13,911 nt of DNA from Capniomyces stellatus (taxonomy: Eukaryota; Kickxellomycota; Harpellomycetes; Harpellales; Legeriomycetaceae). The position numbers and the translations under genes were made by a program. Of this stretch, positions 8,084-13,911 are shown piece by piece; position 1 is the first letter of the stretch, and each line of letters opens with the position of its first letter. Location: assembly GCA_001661515.1 (NCBI GenBank), contig LUVW01000037.1, positions 220,979 to 234,889 of the forward strand. Reading direction: 5' to 3'. Below the pieces are notes generated by a model. It saw only the letters and a list, made by a program, of their open reading frames with translations. It was not told where the DNA came from and ran no database searches.

Positions 8084-9641
8084 GTTGGCTGCTGTGTCAA
8101 ATGCCAGTTGACCCTGTCCAATTAGAGCTTTAATTAACCCTCTATATTCTTGCATAACTGTAGTAACTAACCTGGTTCTGCTCAATCTTATATGTTATAT
8201 ACACTTTTCACTATATCCATGTTATGTTTAAAATTGTTTACTATTAAATATATTGTTGTTATTTAAAAAAGAGGTATTGTTTTCTAATTGTTATCAATCC
8301 AAATTCTCCACACTAAAAATCAGATCAAAAAACAAATCAAAAATTAACCAAGTAAAATAATCAAATAGAAACTAAACTAACTAAACTCGAAGTCGAAATC
8401 AAAGTGTCGTATAAAAAAAACTACAACCAAATCGTATAACAAACTACTCTTTTGATTTCTACAAAGTTGGTACTAGATCCTACTCAGAATATGTACCAAC
8501 ATACAAGTTATATACTATTTTTATGAAATGAGATGTTTTCCGTTACCAAGTATTTATACCGACAAGTGTCATAACGTAAACTTACAACTGGACAAGGTAT
8601 CATTTTATTTAATTTGTTTATTATTTAGAATCTTGGTTTATTTATTTGGGTTTCTAGTTTTATAGGCGAATGTATGAGTATGGATTGAGGTTATTTCACA
8701 CAAACAAGGTTTATTTTGATTCAAATTACTCGTTCATTTCAATTTTAGATTATGTTAGTTGAGTTTAATTTAGTTTTGTCAAGTTATTATAGTTAGTTAA
8801 GTGAATTAATTATAGTGAACAACATTGGTTTAAGTAGTTTTTAAATAGAAATTATAAAAGAAAACATCAAAATGTCTTGACCAAAGAAAAGTTGAATAAA
8901 CGTAGGTCACCAAACATCTACAACAATTTTTCATTAAATAGTGACTATCAAGTGAATACCAAGTAATTAGTGACTGCTGAGTAGGGAGTACTGATGGTAT
9001 AGATGGTGTAAATCAGTTGGTGTTAGCTGTAAGTGGGTATATCAACCAATGTTGATTAACGAGTTGATGAGTTCTGAACAGTATCTTTTGTAGAGTCAGT
9101 TACCACTTTTTATCATCTAGTGGTTATTATGGGATAGTTATAGTTGTGTTTGAACTATCGGCGAGATGGGTTAGGTATTTTAAAGGGTTTAGAATAGTGT
9201 AAACAAAATACAGTCAATAAACTCAGCAAAAGCAAAATAGTTCATAACACCAATCAAGTCACTGAACTGGTATGGCTGCTAGTTGTAGATTGTTGCTGGT
9301 TAAAACACCAAAGAACAGGATACTTGAATCAGCTGTAGTTGGCAGTATTTGAGAATAGTTAGTTGGCCAAAACCATAATCTAAACATCATAGTATATTTA
9401 CTATGACGTCGTTGTTTTATTTAAAGATTTGCCCAAGTGTTTATGTTGGGACTTGATTTATGTCTAAAAAGTGTTTATTCTGATGTAAGTGTACTTTATT
9501 CTTTGATTTTTTTATTGATTATTTGGTTGTATTTTTAGTCAAAAAGTGTTTGATGAAGGAACAAAACAGGATAATAAAGGAAAGTTACAACACCGAATGT
9601 AGTATTGTAGTGGTGTCAGGTTGGTCTGCTTGAAGGCCCAG

Positions 9642-9684
9642 CTGTTATTCTCTGTTATTCTTTCTTGACACTGTTGACACTGTT
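9642..9684. repeat. Two adjacent micro-duplications
   Basis: CTGTTATTCT is repeated twice (9642-9661), and five bases later GACACTGTT is repeated twice (9667-9684). Both are perfect two-copy duplications, consistent with local slippage. Confidence 0.8.
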
Positions 9685-10068
9685 ACAAAGGATATGAAAA
9701 TACCAGAACAATGAACCTCACAAGGCAGAAACACACTCTCTTGTTTGCAGGTTGGATATTCAGCTGCCACATACGAGTAAACCAGTTGATCGATAATGTA
9801 TAAAGTGTACAGAAAGAGAGGTTGTAGTAAAGTAGAAATACAGTGTGCTGTATCCTCAGGCTAAACGAGCAGCTAAATGAGCCACCACACTCGGTCTAGT
9901 CCTCTTTTGGGTGTAGACTCGGCACTTTTGACTTTAAACAACGCATCAACTAAGCATAAATAATAGACACCAATAGTAATTAGCACATCATAGTAGTAGG
10001 ATCCAGAACAAGATAGCAAGTAGTCCAAATGGCATGTTGGTAGCAAATAGTGTAGTATAATTTTTAAC

Positions 10069-10118
10069 ATTGGTTAATACTGGGATTCATAATATTGGTC
10101 AATACTGAGATTCAGAGT
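10069..10118. repeat. Imperfect 2 x 25 bp tandem duplication
   Basis: Units 10069-10093 and 10094-10118 (starting ATTGGTTAATACTG and ATTGGTCAATACTG) match at 21 of 25 positions. Confidence 0.8.
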
Positions 10119-10362
10119 GGTGGAATACCTGGATTGTAAAATCAGAAAAACCTGAGGAATTATTGCTTAACTCCACATGGCTGGCTGTAACCAAACCACA
10201 AAGACGCAGATATTTTCACCTTGGTTAATTCTAACGCTGTCAGGTTTTTATAATTGGTTAGGTTGAGTATTTGGTCTGCAACAGCTAGTTACTACCACAT
10301 TCGGGATTTAAATTTGCAGAATAATCGATTTGTGGTGCCCCTGGTTTTGAAACAACTAACCC

Positions 10363-10386
10363 AACTAGAACCAGAACTAGAACTAG
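10363..10386. repeat. Hexamer repeat, 4 x AAC(T/C)AG
   Basis: Four consecutive hexamers AACTAG, AACCAG, AACTAG, AACTAG, followed by a partial AACA. Confidence 0.85.
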
Positions 10387-10568
10387 AACAATAAAATGAC
10401 ATATAAAGAAGCTGAGGCAAGTGGTTTGGGAAAGAATAAATAGCAAGTATTGGTATGAGGTTTATGGATTTTTTACATCAGACTATTTCTCCTTTTCAAG
10501 GTTGTAGTTGCAAAATGTAAAGTGACTGGTACCTGGTTCAGAGGCTCTAAACAATAGTCAAAACAACC

Positions 10569-10626
10569 AAAATAAAATAAAATAAAATAAAATAAAATAA
10601 AATAAAATAAAATAAAATAAAATAAA
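10569..10626. repeat. Microsatellite (AAAAT)11
   Basis: Eleven perfect AAAAT pentamers (10569-10623) plus three further A. This is a likely length-polymorphic site. Confidence 0.97.
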
Positions 10627-11466
10627 CAAGTGAGAGTAGACGGAAAGAAATATTCCACTACTGCCGAATTGAGGTTGTTTGTATGGTGTGATGAGCCAAG
10701 TAGACTGGTGTACAATTTGTTTGGTAGATAGGAGTGTTGTATTGTATTTTATTGTATTGTTATGATATTTGGTTATTCTTTATTTTCTCCTTTCCAAGAC
10801 TGAGGTTAGATGGGGATTTATTGATATTAGAAAGTGTAGTATTCATTATGGTTGCTTTCTGTTGCTTTGTTTTGGTTTTTGTTTTTTGTTTTATTCAGTG
10901 TTTGTAATATTATGGGGTTTACTTTAATTAGTACAAAGTTACTAGATGAACACAACTACAAACACTGCTCAATACACCAAAATTGGTTAAACGTCGATAG
11001 ATGTCCTTACTTGGTAAACTCTTTGTAGTGAAAACTCTTTCAAAACAACCAGGTCTTTTTTCCTTGGCTAGCAGGTTCTCCAAGTCTTTATGTTCTTTTT
11101 AGTTTGAATGTGTTTGCTAGTGTGTATTTGTATTGTTTCTTTGTCTGTTGATCTTCTTGATTTGTACGATACATACAACTGAAATAATTAAATGAAAAGG
11201 TAATGTTTTCCTTGGTTTGGAAAAGTAGCAACTATAACTTGGCAGCCAAAAATAGCTGGTAACAGCCAGTTACTAACACCAATTAAGAATATTCTTTGGC
11301 ATATAGTTATGGCAGTTGTGATTTTTGTTTAAAAAAAGTTGGCAAAGTATTAGTTTCGATAATAGGCAGAAGAAAGACTAGGAAAAATAAAAGTAAAAAG
11401 GAAAGTAAAAGAACAGGAGGTTTACATGGTTGAAGGAATGGAAAAGATAAGAAATAATATACTGAT

Positions 11467-11494
11467 AATGAATAATGAATATTGAATATTGAAT
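11467..11494. repeat. Heptamer repeat, 4 x A(A/T)TGAAT
   Basis: Two AATGAAT units followed by two ATTGAAT units, in tandem. It lies about 50 bp upstream of the decayed F-box copy. Confidence 0.85.
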
Positions 11495-11548
11495 AATATA
11501 ATCAACGATTAAACTGGATATCTGAGAATAGAATAAAAATAAAGTAAA

Positions 11549-12013
11549 ATGTTTATTTATTTAAGCTTATTCTTTTATATCGTTATTTACTTATCTTCTA
11601 ATAATCGATCAAAGCAACCAAGACAAGCTGGGTATTTCAGGCGGCAAAGTTTATATATAAAAGTTGATTTCAGAAATCACAGAACGAAAATAAAGACTGA
11701 TTTCAGAGGTTTACCAAATAGTGTTATACAGAGGATGTTTGTGTATATTTAAACCCCAAAGCTACCAACACTTTCAAGGGCGGTTTTCAGTGTTGAATGA
11801 GTTTAGTGCGCTTGAATAGTTTATGTATTTATACTAGAGGCATTTGGATTGTGTTTGTATCAATCTTGGGAGTCTCGACAAGAACAATATTAACAAGGTG
11901 TTAGGAGTCAAGTATATGGCTAATATGTTTATCAATAAAAGAGAATTGACAAGATTGAAAGTCTCGATTTTGTCAGAGCACAAACGTAAGCCACATATAT
12001 TTTGTGACTGAAT
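11549..12013 (+). pseudogene. Decayed, truncated copy of the F-box/ankyrin gene (N-terminal part)
   Basis: Translation around 11690-11740 gives KTDFRGLPNSVIQRMF, matching KTDFNDLPESVISEIF of the intact gene at 1588-5376. After TAA at 11750-11752 the same frame continues PTLSRAVFSV, matching STLSRTLYRV. A one-base shift near 11790 then opens a second frame reading VLNEFSALE-stop-FMYLY-stop and later INLGSLDKNNINKVL, matching SNESSTIKQFLNLY and YNLDSLKDFDKN. That frame ends at TGA near 12013. Upstream, SSNNRSK (from 11594) resembles the start of the intact protein, but the homologous ATG is lost; the ATG at 11549 is probably incidental. The copy therefore has at least three in-frame stops and one frameshift, and it ends about 100 residues into the protein with no ankyrin array after it. 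It lies on the same strand as the intact gene, about 6 kb downstream. Confidence 0.82.
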
Positions 12014-12454
12014 AATGTATAATTAAGTAGAATTGAATTGAAATGTGAGAATCATCAAGATAAATAAGAAATTAGCTAATTTGTAAACTTGGTGTAGGAT
12101 ATTTGATTAAGTTTCTTACATTACCCCAAACTAAGGGATAAATATACTGACCTTGTTCTGTTCTGTTTTTAAATTATTTATATTTAATATTTAGTTTGAT
12201 ATTCTGTTGGTTTTTTTTTGTAAGCGGTGCAGTTATTCCTATTGTTCTTGTATGTAACTTTTGTTATTTTGTGCTATATGGTGTGGTTGGTTAAACTGGC
12301 CAAGTGGCGTCAATTCAGAAGTTGAGATTTGATATTTGGTGCTATACAAGAAAGGAGGAGAGTGGTGAATGGTATTGTATGTGTGCTATGAGAAGAATCT
12401 GTGAATAGATCTTAAAACTTGGATATTAGAGATTGGAATTTGGAGATTGGAGGC
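12014..12454. other. Spacer between the F-box relic and the chromodomain relics
   Basis: A+T-rich, with no recognisable coding remnant. If the ankyrin part of the decayed F-box copy was ever here, it can no longer be recognised by eye. Confidence 0.5.
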
Positions 12455-12642
12455 TTACAAGCGTGGTTTATTTGGATATTCGCTATGAATATCTTCTATC
12501 AGCATATCGGAGTTTATGTTTTCTACAGGTTCTAAGCTCTGTTCCAAAGGTCCATAGAGTTAAAACCCCATTGATCTTAGTATTGGTTCTCTGTACCAAC
12601 AGTCATTAAGCTCTCAATAATCCGTAAAATTGATCCTTTATA
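12455..12642 (-). pseudogene. Decayed chromodomain (third, oldest-looking retroelement pol end)
   Basis: On the minus strand, one frame from about 12642 to 12562 reads KGSILRIIESLMTVGTENQY, then a stop and DQWGF, resembling the first half of a retroelement chromodomain (..YEVEKILDS...QYLVKWKGF). After a frameshift, 12553-12455 reads GPLEQSLEPVENINSDM then LIEDIHSEYPNKPRL and TAA (12457-12455). This is the usual C-terminal half (GPEE.SWEP.ENL..LIE.FH..YP), with the Trp replaced by Leu. Such domains end the integrase of Ty3/gypsy chromoviruses and bind methylated histone tails. One stop, one frameshift and a lost aromatic residue make it non-functional. No adjoining LTR or polypurine tract was recognised. 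Confidence 0.72.
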
Positions 12643-12644
12643 CA

Positions 12645-13068
12645 ACCAAATATTAACTCTTTAGTGATCTCTGACATTGTTTCTTATTACAATCAACCTG
12701 ATTGACATACATAATAAACCCAAATTAATCACCTGATCTTATACCGTACTTTATCAAAAAAGATCAATTCCATTAACATCAACTAAGGTCTCATCAAATC
12801 AATTAACTTTTAAATGTAGGTACGTTATTTGACGTATCGATAAAGTACGCTTGGTAATGGTTACAGTTTGTTGACGTCTTATAAAAGACAAAAAACATCC
12901 AATTCTTGGATAAGGGCAAGTTCAACAACAAAGTTTTTGAACACCATAGTTTGAAACACCCTTAGTTTTTGAACTTATTGGTTTTGAATTCACTAACTCT
13001 AGAATCCTTTAATTGTTTAATCTTAATCATTTTGATTTATACTCATTTCATACCATATGTTATTCTAG
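12645..13068. other. Spacer between two chromodomain relics
   Basis: No readable protein remnant. It contains ACGT-type words (for example TTGACGT at 12830-12836) and a near-palindrome GTCTTATAAAAGAC around 12876-12889. The latter could be a TATA-bearing regulatory or LTR remnant, but nothing confirms that. Confidence 0.4.
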
Positions 13069-13260
13069 CTATTGTTTATTAATGAAATAAACTCTAGGTA
13101 AATTTGAACTTGGAGCATAGTAGTTGTTTATTAAAGGACAACCCTTGACTGAACTTGACACACGGCCCTCCCAGTCCATCATATACTTGAGTTTTTTACT
13201 AGCAGTTTTTGAATTGATTATTTCTCTCACTCGGTATTTTTCTTGTCCTTTGACTAGTAC
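13069..13260 (-). pseudogene. Chromodomain relic cut by an LTR (older chromovirus)
   Basis: Read on the minus strand from 13260, the frame gives VLVKGQEKYRVREIINSK and, after six residues, KLKYMMDWEG. This closely matches the linker and first half of chromovirus chromodomains (..I.VDG.EEYEVEKILDS....YLVKWKG). Past about 13165 the similarity fades, and the frame runs to TAG at 13071-13069 without the expected W.P.ENL...YP tail. The relic begins exactly two bases after the end of the LTR at 13263. The upstream part of this pol gene is therefore missing at the point where another element has inserted. I infer that the rest lies beyond the right edge of the window, on the far side of the younger element. 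Confidence 0.7.
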
Positions 13261-13262
13261 TG

Positions 13263-13413
13263 TGTAATGATTTAAATCTAATTTATTTAAGAACTATAAA
13301 AATTAAAAGACTTAATGAACTAATAACTAACTAAATTAAGTCTTTTATACTAAATTAATTTAAATACTAATATTTAATAAAACTATTTAATAAATGAAAT
13401 TGTATTTATTACA
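13263..13413 (-). mobile_element. LTR, 151 bp, of a Ty3/gypsy-type element (3' LTR by context)
   Basis: On the minus strand the block starts TGTAAT and ends ATTACA, the short inverted TG...CA ends typical of LTRs. It is preceded by a purine-rich tract (13427-13417). Inside are a TATA box (TATAAAAGA, 13349-13341), AATAAA hexamers and a strong hairpin (13304-13316 with 13335-13347). The orientation matches the chromodomain ORF ending at 13769. Order and orientation make it the 3' LTR of the element that runs off the right edge; a solo LTR is the alternative. The five flanking bases after the LTR, CAGTA on the minus strand, would be the target-site duplication. Confidence 0.65.
13304..13347. repeat. 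13-bp perfect inverted repeat inside the LTR
   Basis: TAAAAGACTTAAT (13304-13316) and ATTAAGTCTTTTA (13335-13347) form a 13-bp stem with an 18-nt loop. Further out, ATTTAAATCTAATTTA (13270-13285) mirrors TAAATTAATTTAAAT (13351-13365) with a one-base gap, so much of the LTR is an imperfect palindrome. The TATA box lies within the right arm. Confidence 0.85.
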
Positions 13414-13416
13414 CTA

Positions 13417-13427
13417 TCCTCCTCCCT
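13417..13427 (-). other. Polypurine tract (plus-strand primer site) of the retroelement
   Basis: The minus strand reads AGGGAGGAGGA, then TAG, then the LTR start TGTAAT. A purine run at the upstream edge of the 3' LTR is where reverse transcription primes plus-strand DNA. The three-base TAG gap is slightly unusual. Confidence 0.55.
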
Positions 13428-13485
13428 AGGATTCTTGCTGAGTTCAGTGTATTTTATGTAAGTTTTGTAAATTGCACAGGGCATG

Positions 13486-13740
13486 ATTTGTTTAGTCTGA
13501 AGGTTAGTACCTCGGTTCTTTAGCGCTGGAACCCGGGTTCGATTCCCGCAGATTGGATGTTTCAGAAAGTGATTTATTCAAACCTCGATGTAAGATTGGC
13601 AGAAATGCCAGGTCGGATGTTGATAATCCCCCAGGGAAGAGTGTTGCGTGGAGAGAATAAAAGGTGCCAATGGTAGACAGAATAAGGTGACATCTACCGG
13701 AGCCTTCTCCCGCTAAAAATCTCTGCCCTGGGGTCACTCT
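13486..13740 (+). mobile_element. tRNA-derived SINE-like element (candidate)
   Basis: The left end carries Pol III promoter boxes at tRNA spacing: an A-box-like TAGTCTGAAGG (13493-13503, 10 of 11 to consensus) and a perfect B box GGTTCGATTCC (13536-13546). The T-arm forms four pairs, but acceptor and anticodon stems do not, so this is not a functional tRNA. A noticeably G+C-richer body of about 190 bp follows. It has nested stems: CCCCAGGG (13629-13636) with CCCTGGGG (13726-13733), and GGTAGA (13672-13677) with TCTACC (13693-13698). It sits between the chromodomain stop and the polypurine tract of the retroelement. No clear target duplication or A-rich tail was found, so the ends are approximate. 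Alternatives are a tRNA pseudogene plus unrelated 3' UTR, or a structured part of the retroelement. The 77-codon minus frame over it is an artefact. Confidence 0.5.
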
Positions 13741-13768
13741 ACAGACGAAATCTATAGGAAACTGAATA

Positions 13769-13911
13769 TTACTTTTTTGGATATTTTTTGTGAAATTCTT
13801 TTACTAGTTCCTGGCAGTTTAGAAGGTTATCGGCGCTTTCCCAGCTTTGTTCTTCGGGTCCAAATCCTTTCCAGTCGACCTTGTAAAACCGTTTCTTACG
13901 TTTTATCTTGG
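13769..13911 (-). CDS. C-terminal chromodomain of Ty3/gypsy chromovirus polyprotein (partial)
   Basis: An open frame enters from the right edge and ends at TAA (13771-13769), giving 46 residues. It reads KRFYKVDWKGFGPEEQSWES, and after four residues LNCQELVKEFHKKYPKK. This is the second half of a chromodomain as found at the C-terminus of chromovirus integrases (YLVKWKGFGPEE.SWEP..NL....ELV.EFH..YP). The core Trp residues are present and there is no stop or frameshift, so this copy looks younger than the two relics to its left. In the family, the chromodomain steers integration toward modified histones. Downstream on the same strand come a SINE-like block, a purine tract and an LTR, consistent with the 3' end of one element. 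A host chromodomain protein cannot be fully excluded from 46 residues. Confidence 0.82.
   Translation of the reverse strand, partial: KIKRKKRFYKVDWKGFGPEEQSWESADNLLNCQELVKEFHKKYPKK

Larger units (their letters stand above)
8084..11548. other. Gene-poor spacer with small tandem repeats, about 3.5 kb
   Basis: I find no supportable protein or RNA gene here. The few frames above 60 codons (minus strand 10070-9873 and 10715-10473) have no recognisable domain, and the second partly translates the AAAAT microsatellite. The stretch holds several short tandem repeats, listed separately. Base composition is strongly A+T-rich throughout, with frequent stops in all frames. Confidence 0.55.

Noticed and set aside
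7861..8125. Short frames on both strands across 7861-8125
   Set aside because: They overlay two complete tRNA genes and give the peptide patterns usual when tRNA sequence is translated.
8871..8935. ATG with good context after a TATAAAAG (8847-8854), reading MS-stop-PKKS-stop-INVGHQ
   Set aside because: Two TGA stops within ten codons and no similarity I recognise; most likely chance in A+T-rich DNA.
10928..11100. Minus-strand frame of about 57 codons containing EHKDLENLLAKEKRPG
   Set aside because: It reads plausibly protein-like but has no ATG, no recognised family and no continuation on either side. I could not support it.
13486..13556. Functional tRNA gene
   Set aside because: A and B boxes are present, but acceptor and anticodon stems do not pair, so it is listed as a SINE-like element instead.
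13504..13737. 77-codon minus-strand frame
   Set aside because: It is the translation of the tRNA-like head and its G+C-rich body (ends RESNPGSSAKEPRY, typical of tRNA-derived frames).

Overview
The window reads as A+T-rich eukaryotic DNA, most likely from an early-diverging fungus. The evidence is an F-box protein with a long ankyrin array, a trypsin-like protease relic, chromodomain-bearing Ty3/gypsy remains, and Pol III-type tRNA genes with oligo-T stops and no encoded CCA. This combination would suit the insect-gut Harpellales/Kickxellomycotina (Smittium-like fungi). That placement is inference only; nothing here proves the taxon.

Layout, left to right. 1-894 (+): the 3' part of a trypsin-family (S1A) protease pseudogene with two in-frame TAG stops and all three catalytic residues replaced. 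1588-5376 (+): the one large intact gene, a 1262-residue F-box protein whose C-terminal half is a run of fifteen nearly identical 30-residue ankyrin-type repeats (90 bp each), then degenerate repeats. 5377-7929: about 2.5 kb with no supported gene. 7935-8083 (-): a very compact pair, tRNA-Pro(UGG) then tRNA-Cys(GCA), separated by only five T. 8084-11548: about 3.5 kb without a supported gene, holding several small tandem repeats. 11549-12013 (+): a decayed, truncated N-terminal copy of the F-box/ankyrin family.

12455-13911 (-) is a graveyard of chromodomain retroelements. Three separate chromodomain C-termini lie in the same orientation. The rightmost is open and intact up to the window edge. 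It is followed, on the minus strand, by a Pol III A/B-box SINE-like block, a purine-rich tract and a 151-bp LTR (TGTAAT...ATTACA). This LTR abuts a second, older chromodomain, exactly where that one begins, so a younger chromovirus seems to have inserted into an older one. A third, more decayed chromodomain lies further left.

Functionally, only the F-box/ankyrin gene and the tRNA pair look alive. The F-box/ankyrin protein is best read as a candidate SCF ubiquitin-ligase substrate receptor whose recognition surface is being remodelled by recombination among its repeats. The decayed copy 6 kb downstream and the dead protease fit a gene-poor, birth-and-death accessory region rich in retroelement debris.
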